Source: Clostridiales bacterium
Lineage (GTDB): Bacteria; Bacillota; Clostridia; Peptostreptococcales; Anaerovoracaceae
Assembly (NCBI GenBank): GCA_012511395.1
Contig: JAAZGD010000120.1
Location: forward strand, 1 to 16,574
Reading direction: 5' to 3'
DNA length: 16,574 nt
Position numbers and translations under genes: made by a program. Shown piece by piece: positions 1 through 7,980 of this stretch (position 1 is the stretch's first letter; each line of letters begins with the position of its first letter). A model generated the notes under the pieces. The model was given only the letters and a program-made list of their open reading frames with translations. It was not told the origin of the DNA and did not search any database.

Positions 1-615
1 GACGGTGATAATCTTTCCACAAGAAAAGGAAAGGTGGTTTTCCTTGAAGATGTTTTAAATAAAGCCGTAGAAAAGACCAGGGAAATAATCCTGGAGAAGA
101 ATGTTAATACGGATAATCTTTTAGAGACTGCGAAAATTGTGGGGATTGGGGCGGTAGTATTTAATGAGCTCTCAAACTCAAGGGCCAAGGATTACGTTTT
201 CTCCTGGGACAAGGTTTTAAACTTTGAAGGAGAAACAGGACCTTACGTCCAGTACACCTATGCAAGAGCCTCCAGCATTTTAAGAAATGCAGAGCCGGAG
301 CTTTTGGAAAAAGTGATGGAACAAGGAGTTGTTGAGCCTTCCTATCTTATAACCGACAGTGCCTTTAGGCTCGTAAGACTAATATATAAGTTTGATGAAG
401 TGGTGGTGGAAGCCTCGGAAAGGTATGAGCCAAGCGTAATAGCAAGATACGTAGTAGATGTGGCGCAAGCCTTTAACAGATATTATCACGAAGAGCATAT
501 TCTGGTGGAAAATATAGAGGAGCAATTGTCAAAGCTTGCTTTGGTTGTAGTTACAAGAAGCGTAATCAAGGAGGCTTTGAATCTACTTGGAGTTACAGCA
601 CCTGAAAAGATGTAG
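1..615 (+). CDS. argS: Arginyl-tRNA synthetase, C-terminal part (5' end outside window)
   Basis: ArgS charges tRNA-Arg with arginine in the cytoplasm. The frame is open from base 1 and gives 204 residues, roughly the last third of a class I ArgS. It begins inside the KMSKS-type signature loop (visible as LSTRKGK, residues 5-11), which closes over ATP in the active site. A helix-rich DALR-type anticodon-binding domain follows, recognisable by YVQYTYARASSILR near residue 83. The GTG at 34 is only an internal valine codon and is not the gene start. The gene ends with TAG, seven bases before the next start, so it is probably cotranscribed with the radical SAM genes downstream. The identification is firm from the signature loop and DALR motif; only the truncation by the window edge limits it. 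Confidence 0.95.
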   Translation, partial: DGDNLSTRKGKVVFLEDVLNKAVEKTREIILEKNVNTDNLLETAKIVGIGAVVFNELSNSRAKDYVFSWDKVLNFEGETGPYVQYTYARASSILRNAEPELLEKVMEQGVVEPSYLITDSAFRLVRLIYKFDEVVVEASERYEPSVIARYVVDVAQAFNRYYHEEHILVENIEEQLSKLALVVVTRSVIKEALNLLGVTAPEKM

Positions 616-622
616 GTATATT

Positions 623-1495
623 ATGAGATACGAAGGAACAATCTACAGGCCTCCCAGCGAAGCGAGGAGCTTAATAATCCAGGTTACAATAGGATGCTCT
701 CACAACAAGTGCACCTTCTGTAGCATGTACAAGGATAAAACCTTCAGAGTAAGAGACTTTGAAGATGTTTTAGATGACCTTAAGATGGCAAAGGAAGCTT
801 ATGGAAGGGTGGACAGAATCTTTTATGCAGACGGAGATGCTTTATGTTTATCCAATGAAAAACTGTTAAAGCTTTTAAGTGAAACGAAAAGGATTTTCCC
901 TGAGGTTAAGAGAATAACATCTTATGGCTCTCCCTTGGATGTTTTAAGAAAAACTGATGAAGAACTTAAAGCATTACAAAAAGCAGGTCTTGATATGGTA
1001 TATATAGGGGCAGAATCTGGTGATGAGGAAATACTAAAGGCTATAAATAAAGGGGCCACTAGAGATGAAATCATAGAAGGTGTAAGAAGACTGGAGAAAG
1101 CCTTGATCAAGACTTCCGTCACCTTTATTTCAGGCCTTGGAGGGAAGAAAAACTTTAAAGAGCACGGAATAAATTCAGGTACCATGATAAGCCAAATGGA
1201 ACCATCCTACGTGGGACTTCTCACACTTATGGTAGAAAGAAACACACCTCTTTATGAAGATGTAAAGGAAGGAACCTTTAAACTTTTGTCACCATTAGAG
1301 GTGATGGAGGAGACCCTTCTGCTTTTGGAAAACATCAATGTAAGTAAAAAGTGTGTTTTCAGAAGCAATCACGCTTCAAATTACTTCTCCTTAAGAGGCG
1401 ACTTACCTCAGGATAAAGACAGGATGATGAATGAAATTAAGGAGGTAATTAAAAGTGAAGGGATGTTAAAGGATGAAAGGTTCAGGATGCTTTAA
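623..1495 (+). CDS. Small radical SAM protein with CX4CX2C cluster motif
   Basis: This 290-residue protein has a radical SAM fold of the Elp3/HemN-like kind. The cluster-binding cysteines are C25, C30 and C33 (GCSHNKCTFC), giving CX4CX2C spacing instead of the usual CX3CX2C. Further family signs are an acidic YADGDA stretch after strand 2, the SAM-contact region YIGAESGDEEIL, and FISGLGG later in the barrel. I start at ATG 623 because that product begins just before the first barrel strand. The in-frame TTG at 587 would overlap argS and add 12 unconvincing residues. No good Shine-Dalgarno is visible before 623, so translation may be coupled to argS. Its TAA overlaps the ATG of the next gene (TAATG). 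The reaction is unknown; the enzyme class is clear from sequence, the substrate is not. Confidence 0.85.
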   Translation: MRYEGTIYRPPSEARSLIIQVTIGCSHNKCTFCSMYKDKTFRVRDFEDVLDDLKMAKEAYGRVDRIFYADGDALCLSNEKLLKLLSETKRIFPEVKRITSYGSPLDVLRKTDEELKALQKAGLDMVYIGAESGDEEILKAINKGATRDEIIEGVRRLEKALIKTSVTFISGLGGKKNFKEHGINSGTMISQMEPSYVGLLTLMVERNTPLYEDVKEGTFKLLSPLEVMEETLLLLENINVSKKCVFRSNHASNYFSLRGDLPQDKDRMMNEIKEVIKSEGMLKDERFRML

Positions 1496-3021
1496 TGACT
1501 AAGGTTCTCTTAACAACTTTAAACTCTAAATTCATACACTCCTCTTTAGCTTTGTATTCCATAAATTCCTTTTATGAGGACCACAAGCTTAAGGGATGGC
1601 CGGAGGTTTCGGTAAGGGAGTTTAATATCAACCAGAGAACGGACTATATATATACTGAAATCATGTGGGAAAAGTGGGATGCCATATGTTTTTCTGTAAA
1701 CATTTGGAATGTGGAAGAAACCTTAAAAATCGCATCCATGATAAAGCTTGCAAGCCCAAATACAAGAATAGTAATGGGAGGCCCTGAAGTAGGCTACGAC
1801 CCTCTTGATTTTTTAAAGAATAATAACCATGTAGATATTTGTGTAAAGGGGGAAGGAGAGAAGACCTTCTTTTTCCTGTGCCAAGCCTTGTTTAAAACAG
1901 AAGCCCTTATAGATATAAAAGGCATTAGCTACAGAGACAGGGAGAAAAACAGAATTTTTATAAACGAAGACAGCACCCCTTTGGATTTAAATGAACTTTC
2001 CTTTGCCTATAAGCATCTGGATTTTCCAAAGAACCAGCTTGTTTATTACGAAACGGTAAGGGGCTGTCCCTTTAAATGCTCCTATTGCCTTTCATCAACT
2101 GAGAAAGGTATAAGGGCCATCCCCATATACAGAGTCCTTGAAGAGCTCGATTTTCTGCTTGAGAAAGAGCCTAAAACAGTAAAATTCGTAGACAGAACCT
2201 TTAACTGGTCCTCTGAACGAACGAAAAAGATAATGGATTACATTGTGGAAAAGGATAAGGGTATTACTACTTGGCACCTTGAATTATCTCCTTATCTTAT
2301 AGATGAATCTATTATTGAGGCTGTGAACAGGGGAAGAAGAGATCTGTTTCAGTTTGAGGTGGGAATCCAGAGCACCAATAGAAAAACACTTAAGGAAATA
2401 GACAGAGATGATGATATTGAAAAGGCACTTAGGAAAACCAGGGAGCTCATAGATCTGGAAAGAGCCCACGTTCATGTGGATTTAATTGCGGGATTACCCT
2501 ATGAAGATTTTGTAACCTTTAAAACCTCCTTCAACCGAGTGTACGATTTAGAGGCGAACCATATTCAAGTTGGATTTCTTAAGCTTTTGAAAGGAACTAA
2601 AATCAGGGAAGAAAGCAAGAAATATGAATACGTCTACCAGGAAACACCGCCCTACAGAGTTCTGCAAAACAGCTTTATGAAAAGCAGTGACCTTTCAAGA
2701 CTTTATCTTATAGAGGAGCTTCTGGATTTGTACTATAATAGAGGAGGATTTCAGGAGAGCCTTAAGTACTTGACTGGGATTTCAAAAAGCCCCTTCAGCT
2801 TCTAAGAGGAGTTTTCAAGATTTTATCAGTTGAAGGGCTATCAAAGATATGCCCACAAAAAAGAAGATTTGTTTAAAATTCTTTATGAATATATAGAGTA
2901 TAAAGGAAGAAGTGAAAGAGGAGTTCTTTTAGAAGGCACCTTGTTTTTAAGAAGAGATATGGAAAAACTGTTTGGGGAAGACCTTGAAAGTATTTTCAAA
3001 AGAAAGGGCTGGAGAATTTAA
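1495..3021 (+). pseudogene. B12-binding radical SAM protein (DUF4080 type), interrupted by in-frame TAA
   Basis: The frame opens at ATG 1495 (overlapping the previous stop) and runs 436 codons to TAA at 2803-2805. It then continues in the same frame to a second TAA at 3019-3021, so the uninterrupted protein would have about 508 residues. Residues 1-140 form a cobalamin-binding-like Rossmann domain (start VLLTTLNSKFIHSSLALYSI, then MGGPEVG near 94-100). Residues 185-400 are the radical SAM barrel with CX3CX2C at C191, C195 and C198. The part after the stop (EEFSRFYQLKGYQRYAHKKE) reads as the normal C-terminal tail of this family. The longest ORF after the stop would need a TTG start at 2830 without a ribosome binding site, so it is not a separate gene. 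A true nonsense mutation or a base-calling error are both possible. The 436-residue product keeps all cluster cysteines and might still fold. The substrate of this family is not established. Confidence 0.75.
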
Positions 3022-4292
3022 TGGATGAAGGTTTAAAAAAAACATCTAAAGGCTTGCTGGATTCAAGCCAAAAAGTAAAGATGGATGTAAGAAGTAAAAG
3101 CCTGGCCTCCCAGGACGAGATTGATAAAAACAAGTGGATGGTAAGAGCGGGCATTAAAAGGATGGTGGTAAGGCCTCCTGAGGAATATGACATTCAGTTA
3201 AGGGAAGACAGGATAGGAAGATATTTGAAAAAATATTTAAGCAAGTTTATCTTCGCTGAATTTTCCGACGAATATATGAAAAAAGGCGGTATGACAGAGC
3301 TGATGAAGGGAGTGCCCATTCCCTTAAGGCGTGAGGATTTGGCTTCCTTTGCCGGCGGCAACGGCATCAAGCCTACTACTCTTGCGGCAAACATGGCATG
3401 GATTATGGGAATAGATCCTCATTTCCAATATACGCCTCATTATGTCAAATTCCTTTTAAAGATTTTTAACTGGAAGATTTCGGAAGGTATGCTTAAAACA
3501 GGAAGAGATGCAGCAGAAAGGCAGGAGTTTGATGAGGCCTGTATTCATTTCAGAGCCACCTTATGCATGAACCCTGAGTACCTTCACGGTATGTATAGCT
3601 ATGCAAGAGTTTTAAGAGAGATGTATATGCAGTCTGACAATCCTGAGTATGTAGGCAGATTTAAGGCTGAAGCTTTAGACTTTTTTGAACTTACAACAGA
3701 AGCCCATCCGAGACACGCTCAAAGCTATTACTACCTTGGATATGCATATTTAAATATGGGACTTTATACAAAAGCGAAGATTGCATGGCAAAGATTTAAT
3801 TCATTCACAAGAAATGCCAAAGACAGAAGAGAGATCAGCAAAAGACTGAAGCAGATTGAAGAACCTGTTAAAATTGAGAATGCCATAAACAAAGTGTGCC
3901 AAGGCAACCTGGGAGAGAATCTAACCCTCCTTGAGCACCATCAAACAACGGAATATGGCAACTGGTGGCCCCTCTATTACTACCTTGGCATAGCGTATAA
4001 AAGCCAGGGCAGAAGAAAGGATGCCCTTAATTCCTTCAGAAGAGTGTTGGACCTGAATCCCAGCCATCTTGGAACCATGGAAGAGCTAAGAGAGCTCTAT
4101 GAAGACATGAAGGATAAAGAGCTTTCTGAAAAATACAGAAAGAAGATTGAAGTAATAAAGAAGGCACTGGAGGAAGAAAATGCAGCCTTAAGCAAGAAGG
4201 TGAAAAAGGAAAGGCCTACTGAGGACAGAATAAAAATGGCGAAGCCTATAGAGGAAAAAAAGAAGACCATTATTAAGAGGTTGAAGCCTTAA
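3021..4292 (+). CDS. Tetratricopeptide-repeat protein
   Basis: The 423-residue product has no signal peptide or membrane segment, so it is probably cytoplasmic. Three TPR-like units are visible: about residues 158-192 (GRDAAERQEFDEACIHFRATLCMNP), 232-262 (AQSYYYLGYAYLNMGLYTKA) and 316-350 (YYYLGIAYKSQGRRKDALNSF then LDLNPSH). The N-terminal 50 residues are rich in lysine and serine. The last 60 are a highly charged, lysine-rich helix, possibly a coiled coil. TPRs bind other proteins, but no partner can be read here. The ATG overlaps the TAA of the preceding frame (TAATG), so translation is probably coupled to the radical SAM gene. If ribosomes stop early at 2803, expression of this gene could fall through polarity. 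I do not recognise a named family beyond the repeats. Confidence 0.8.
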   Translation: MDEGLKKTSKGLLDSSQKVKMDVRSKSLASQDEIDKNKWMVRAGIKRMVVRPPEEYDIQLREDRIGRYLKKYLSKFIFAEFSDEYMKKGGMTELMKGVPIPLRREDLASFAGGNGIKPTTLAANMAWIMGIDPHFQYTPHYVKFLLKIFNWKISEGMLKTGRDAAERQEFDEACIHFRATLCMNPEYLHGMYSYARVLREMYMQSDNPEYVGRFKAEALDFFELTTEAHPRHAQSYYYLGYAYLNMGLYTKAKIAWQRFNSFTRNAKDRREISKRLKQIEEPVKIENAINKVCQGNLGENLTLLEHHQTTEYGNWWPLYYYLGIAYKSQGRRKDALNSFRRVLDLNPSHLGTMEELRELYEDMKDKELSEKYRKKIEVIKKALEEENAALSKKVKKERPTEDRIKMAKPIEEKKKTIIKRLKP

Positions 4293-4319
4293 AATTCCTT
4301 ATTTACCCCTGCTTATATG

Positions 4320-4348
4320 TTGACACAAACATAAGGGTAAGGTACAAT
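4320..4348 (+). promoter_or_regulatory. Sigma-A promoter of the tRNA cluster
   Basis: A perfect -35 TTGACA at 4320-4325 and a -10 TACAAT at 4343-4348 are separated by exactly 17 bases. Transcription would begin near 4355, about 25 bases before tRNA-Asn. An imperfect dyad (TTACCC...TTATATGTT at 4303-4321 and AACATAAGGGTAA at 4328-4340) surrounds the -35 box. Confidence 0.85.
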
Positions 4349-4379
4349 ATAAAACGTCCCTTAAGATAGGGACTGGTAT

Positions 4380-4454
<75 letters not shown>

Positions 4455-4458
4455 ATTT

Positions 4459-4547
4459 GCCGGAGTGGCGGAATTGGCAGACGCCCGGGACTTAAAATCC
4501 CGTGAGCTTTCAAGCTCGTACCGGTTCGATTCCGGTCTCCGGCACCA
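4459..4547 (+). tRNA. tRNA-Leu (anticodon TAA)
   Basis: This is a class II tRNA of 89 bases with acceptor GCCGGAG/CTCCGGC, anticodon stem GGGA/TCCC around loop CTTAAAA, and a long variable arm GAGCTT-TC-AAGCTC. The T stem is ACCGG/CCGGT, the discriminator is A and CCA is encoded. It lies four bases after tRNA-Asn, so both come from one precursor. Confidence 0.96.
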
Positions 4548-4586
4548 TAGATGTGCCGACCGGTATAAAGCCGGAAAACATAATGG

Positions 4587-4662
<76 letters not shown>

Positions 4663-4673
4663 AGAAAAATCGA

Positions 4674-4706
4674 GGCTCTCCTGAAATCTTCAGGGGAGCC
4701 CTTTTC
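4674..4706 (+). terminator. Intrinsic terminator of the tRNA cluster
   Basis: A 12-pair stem (GGCTCTCCTGAA with TTCAGGGGAGCC, one G-T wobble) has a 3-base loop and is followed by CTTTTC. It begins 11 bases after the fMet tRNA. Confidence 0.9.
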
Positions 4707-4796
4707 ATGCCTTAAAGGTGCCTTTGTCCAACAATTTTTTCCCCTTCTACCTCCTTCATGAAAAACCATGGGTGCAATAAATGAATTATGTGTCAC

Positions 4797-4826
4797 AAAA
4801 AAAAGGCGGCAGTATTTACTGCCACC
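4797..4826 (-). terminator. Intrinsic terminator of the TRAP operon
   Basis: Read on the minus strand, GGTGGCAGTA pairs with TACTGCCGCC (one G-T wobble, very short loop) and is followed by eight T. It lies about 40 bases after the dctM stop and closes the dctPQM unit. Confidence 0.92.
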
Positions 4827-4862
4827 TATATACAGCCGGGGATTAAAACTACATTTCCTCTC

Positions 4863-6161
4863 TTAGGCGTATCCAAGCAACCTTGGCAGCCATAGGGAAA
4901 GATTGGGGAAATAAGTTGTAATGATCAGTGTGGGTATCCAGGCTAAGAAGATGAGATACATAGTAGGTTTAAGCATTTCACCTACAGGTGCGTTTGCTAC
5001 CCTGGAGCCTAAGTATAAGAACGGCGCCGTTGGCGGCGTTACCCCTCCCAGACCTATGTTCACCCCTACAATAGCTGCAAAATGTACAGGATGTATGCCT
5101 ACGGACATTGCAACAGGCAAAAGAATCGGTGTGGTCAAAAGTATTGCGCTGGTATCATCCATGAGCATGCCTATCAAAAGAAGGAACAGGTTCAGCATCA
5201 AAGTCAAAACTTTGGGATTGCTGGATACGCTGGTCATGGCTGCTAAAATCGTCTGTGGAAGATTTTCCATTATATAAAGTCTTGACAGCATCATGACGGA
5301 CAAGAGCATGAGCATGATTACCCCTGCAGTTGTTCCTGCTTTTATCAGGGCCCCGAGAAAAGTTTTTCTATCGAGACCTCTGTAGAACCAGATGCCCACC
5401 GGGACAGTATAGACTACAGAAACAGCAGCCGCTTCAGTTGGAGTCATAAAACCTCCGTATATTCCTCCCAGGATGATTACCGGAGCTAACATAGCAGGGA
5501 CTGCCCACCCTGTTCTTTTTGCCGCTACTTTAAGACGCTCTCCCTTTGGGATTCTGTCCGTCAGTTTTATATCCGTGTTATTTCTAAGCAACCAAAAATT
5601 TACGGCGCTAAATAAAATAATAAGGACGATTCCGGGGCCTACTGTGGCTAAAAAACAAGCTAAAACAGATTGGCCTCCCACAAAGGCGTACAGAATCTGG
5701 TTGAGACTGGGCGGAATCAAAAGCCCTAACAGAGCGGCGCTCGATATGAGGGCAGCCGAAGTCCCTCGGGGATAACCGGCTTCATACATCCTTGGAAGCA
5801 TGATGCTGCCAATAGCAGACAGTGTTGCAAAACCGCTTCCTGAAATTGCTCCAAAAAGTCCGCAGGACACCACCATGACAGCCCCTAAGCCTCCCCTGAC
5901 TCTGCCGATGAACAAACTCACAAAGTTTATCAAGCTTTCTCCTATCCCGCTTTTATCCATAAGTTCGCCTGCTAAAATAAACAGGGGTATGGCCATTAGA
6001 ATCAGAGAACTGACCTGGCCATAACCGTAGGGGAGCAGAAAGGTATTGTCATAACCGCCAATCCATACCAAGGTTAAGGCGGACGCAAAGAAGGCGAAAG
6101 GGATTGGAACTCCTAATAAAAGAATTGTAATAAGAACAATAATAGCAATTACTACAGTCAT
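4863..6161 (-). CDS. dctM: TRAP transporter large permease subunit DctM
   Basis: DctM is the ion-coupled transport subunit of a tripartite ATP-independent periplasmic (TRAP) transporter. The 432 residues match the usual length of about 425-430 and form about a dozen hydrophobic segments, starting with VVIAIIVLITILLLGVPIPF. Family hallmarks are the GYGQVSSLILMAIPLFILAG region, SGSGFATLSAIGSIMLPRM near residues 107-125, and the second pseudo-repeat IVGVNIGLGGVTPPTAPFLY near 364-383. The ATG overlaps the dctQ stop by four bases (ATGA) behind a strong GGAGGGG site, so translation is coupled. A terminator follows about 40 bases downstream. The solute is not predictable from this subunit. The gene is intact, unlike dctP in the same operon. 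Confidence 0.96.
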   Translation of the reverse strand: MTVVIAIIVLITILLLGVPIPFAFFASALTLVWIGGYDNTFLLPYGYGQVSSLILMAIPLFILAGELMDKSGIGESLINFVSLFIGRVRGGLGAVMVVSCGLFGAISGSGFATLSAIGSIMLPRMYEAGYPRGTSAALISSAALLGLLIPPSLNQILYAFVGGQSVLACFLATVGPGIVLIILFSAVNFWLLRNNTDIKLTDRIPKGERLKVAAKRTGWAVPAMLAPVIILGGIYGGFMTPTEAAAVSVVYTVPVGIWFYRGLDRKTFLGALIKAGTTAGVIMLMLLSVMMLSRLYIMENLPQTILAAMTSVSSNPKVLTLMLNLFLLLIGMLMDDTSAILLTTPILLPVAMSVGIHPVHFAAIVGVNIGLGGVTPPTAPFLYLGSRVANAPVGEMLKPTMYLIFLAWIPTLIITTYFPNLSLWLPRLLGYA

Positions 6162-6712
6162 AAGTCGCTACCCCCTTCCTCTATCTCCTTGGGCATCAAT
6201 GTATTTTTCTTCTTTCCATATTTCTGTACAAGTAACTTTGTCTCGTTGTACAAGCGGACTGCGTTGTATAAAGTAGCGCAGGCCAATCCGAAAAGAATAG
6301 ATGATTGAGGAATTGTCATGGGTATTCTCCATGTAGGAGTTTTTGTGCTCATGACTATTGTCCATTGAACAAGTTCAATGGCCCAGATTAAAAACATAAA
6401 TCCTATTACCAGGGCCAGCACATATTTAATTAGGTCAAATATGTCCTTTACCAGACCTTCTTTTAAGATCAGCCCCAGTATATCCGCTGTAATATGACTG
6501 TTTTCAAAACTGCCGTGAGCAGTCCCAAACATATACAGCCAGAATGCAAATACTACAAGAAACTCTTCGTAGCCTCTGAAATCCACACTGATTGCCCGTG
6601 TGATGGTTGCTGCAAACACTATTAATGTTACCATGATGCCGCAAACGATCAGTCCGAACCGCAATAATTTCTCAAGCCACAACCAAAATTTCGTTCTTTC
6701 CAGTGTACTCAA
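6158..6712 (-). CDS. dctQ: TRAP transporter small permease subunit DctQ
   Basis: DctQ is the four-helix membrane partner of DctM. From TTG at 6712 the product has 184 residues, typical for DctQ (about 160-200). Hydrophobic segments are visible at LLRFGLIVCGIMVTLIVFAA, EEFLVVFAFWLYMFGTAHGS, YVLALVIGFMFLIWAIELVQ and IPQSSILFGLACATLY. The longer frame from 6772 is unlikely, because its first residues (MPIAGEDNILSGR) are just the translation of the hairpin at 6738-6762. By contrast, the TTG has AGGAGG five bases upstream and starts shortly before the first amphipathic segment. The stop codon overlaps the dctM ATG. The 86-base gap after dctP carries the hairpin, which probably lowers permease output relative to the binding protein. 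Confidence 0.9.
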   Translation of the reverse strand: MSTLERTKFWLWLEKLLRFGLIVCGIMVTLIVFAATITRAISVDFRGYEEFLVVFAFWLYMFGTAHGSFENSHITADILGLILKEGLVKDIFDLIKYVLALVIGFMFLIWAIELVQWTIVMSTKTPTWRIPMTIPQSSILFGLACATLYNAVRLYNETKLLVQKYGKKKNTLMPKEIEEGGSDL

Positions 6713-6717
6713 GGCAA

Positions 6718-6723
6718 CCTCCT
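6718..6723 (-). promoter_or_regulatory. Ribosome binding site fixing the dctQ TTG start
   Basis: AGGAGG on the minus strand stands five bases before TTG 6712. No comparable site precedes the more distal ATG at 6772, so this decides the start. Confidence 0.8.
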
Positions 6724-6737
6724 TTAGATTTTTTCTA

Positions 6738-6762
6738 CCGGAGAGGATATTATCCTCTCCGG
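6738..6762 (-). promoter_or_regulatory. Intercistronic hairpin between dctP and dctQ
   Basis: A perfect inverted repeat (CCGGAGAGGATA and TATCCTCTCCGG, one base apart) lies in the dctP-dctQ gap. On the transcribed strand it is followed by an A-rich run, not by T, so it is a poor terminator. It is better read as a stabiliser of the dctP 3' end or a processing site, a common arrangement where a binding protein must outnumber its permease. Confidence 0.75.
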
Positions 6763-6798
6763 CAATAGGCATTTCATTAATTGTTAACTTTAGTTAGA

Positions 6799-7845
6799 TT
6801 AGAGCAATCCTACTTCTTTTCTAAAGCCGTCCATCAATTCCTTGGTCAATAAGTCTTCAAGTTTGGGCCAAGTTGTTTCTCTTACAAAGTCGGCATATGC
6901 CTGAACCTGTTCCTTTGTAAATTCAATTACTTCTACACCGTAATCATCTTCCAACTTCTGCATATAAACTCTTTCGTTGGCTTCTGCCTCGGTGAAGCTG
7001 GTCATACTCTGTTGCTGGAACACGTCAATTAAGATTTCCTGATCTTCAGGAGTAAGCTTTGCAAGTGTTTTTTCACTAAGTACATAGCTTGTAGCTTCTG
7101 CAAAGATGTAATTCACATACATATAGTTGATCATTTCGCCTACCCAAGCATAGTTCATATTGGGTGTGCCTCCTACCCATCCGTCTACTACTTTAGTCTG
7201 AATAGCTGTAGGAACTTCACCATAAGGTATGGATACAGGTCCAAAGCCCAAATCTTCCATGGGCTGGAAGAAGGTAACCATGGATGGAGACCTGCTCTTC
7301 ACATGTTTATTGGTTCCGGGTGTAAACATATCTGTAGGCTCTTTAATGTAGCCCATACCGATGAAGCCTTCAAGTACTATTCCAAGGAACTTAACATTAT
7401 CTTTCTCGGCAATAGCACCAATCTGCTGACACAGGAAGGAATCAGGGGCATACAGCCTCTTGACATCTTCGTAGTTTAATGCATAGAAAGGAAGGTACGG
7501 GGCTCCCAGCCTTGCATCTATGCTTTAGGGAATTGTTATTTGCGCCAGGTCGATGGTTCCTCTAACAATTTCTTCATATACTGTAAGGTAGTCACCTAAC
7601 TGGCTTGCAGGGAAGTACTGCACTTTAACACGGCCTTCCGTTCTTTCCTCCACCATTGCACAAGCATCGTTATTTAGTCCAGTGGCAATGTGCTCTTTTG
7701 GCGCATCAGATGCTAATCTTAAAGTGATGGGATTATCTGCAGAATATTCTGCTACACCTCCATCACCTCCTCCGCCTCCGCACCCTGTAAAGGCAAAGAT
7801 TAGCGAGAGCACTAATACAAATGCGATAACACTTCTTCGTTTCAT
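6799..7845 (-). pseudogene. dctP: TRAP substrate-binding lipoprotein DctP, interrupted by in-frame TAA
   Basis: This gene would encode the solute-binding protein of the TRAP system, anchored outside the membrane as a lipoprotein. I start at ATG 7845 because it has AAAGGAG eight bases upstream and gives a clean signal (MKRR, then VIAFVLVLSLIFAFTGC, lipid-bearing cysteine C22). The frame is open for 106 codons to ITIP, meets TAA (7527-7525), and continues in the same frame (SIDARLGAPYLPF onward) to TAA at 6801-6799. The uninterrupted length of 348 codons is normal for DctP. The 3' part keeps the family's central region (PYGEVPTAIQTKVVDGWVGG, where the solute is usually contacted) and the C-terminal helices. 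A second start at ATG 7356 lacks a signal peptide. As written no working binding protein is made, which would disable the transporter unless the codon is an error or is read through. Confidence 0.85.
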
Positions 7846-7851
7846 CGTTTC

Positions 7852-7936
7852 TTCTCCTTTTACTCTCCTAGATGGAGAACATTGCATTTAGGTGCATGTT
7901 CTCGGCAACTATCTTCTGAATAACGGATTCAGAAGA
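7852..7936 (-). promoter_or_regulatory. Structured leader of dctP with possible anti-Shine-Dalgarno
   Basis: The minus-strand transcript from the promoter at 7945-7973 has a leader of about 90 bases with two hairpins: TCTTCTGAA...TTCAGAAGA (7912-7936) and GAGAACATGCA...TGCAATGTTCTC (7875-7903, one bulged A). The last bases of the second hairpin plus one more (TTCTCC, 7874-7879) are also perfectly complementary to the ribosome binding site GGAGAA (7852-7857). The two pairings exclude each other, so the leader could switch dctP translation. No known riboswitch class is recognised; the switching idea is inference. Confidence 0.5.
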
Positions 7937-7944
7937 TTAACAAT

Positions 7945-7973
7945 ATAATACACTCTTTTATATTTTTAATCAA
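7945..7973 (-). promoter_or_regulatory. Sigma-A promoter of the TRAP operon
   Basis: On the minus strand, -35 TTGATT (7973-7968) and -10 TATTAT (7950-7945) are 17 bases apart. They lie in an AT-rich stretch about 100 bases before the dctP ATG. Confidence 0.75.
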
Positions 7974-7980
7974 TAATCAG

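Noticed and set aside
2830..3021. Separate 63-residue gene starting at TTG 2830
   Set aside because: It is in the same frame as the preceding radical SAM gene, lacks a ribosome binding site and reads as that protein's C terminus.
7360..7530. Gap between two dctP genes
   Set aside because: Both ORFs are in one frame, and the bases between them translate into normal DctP sequence, so this is one interrupted gene.
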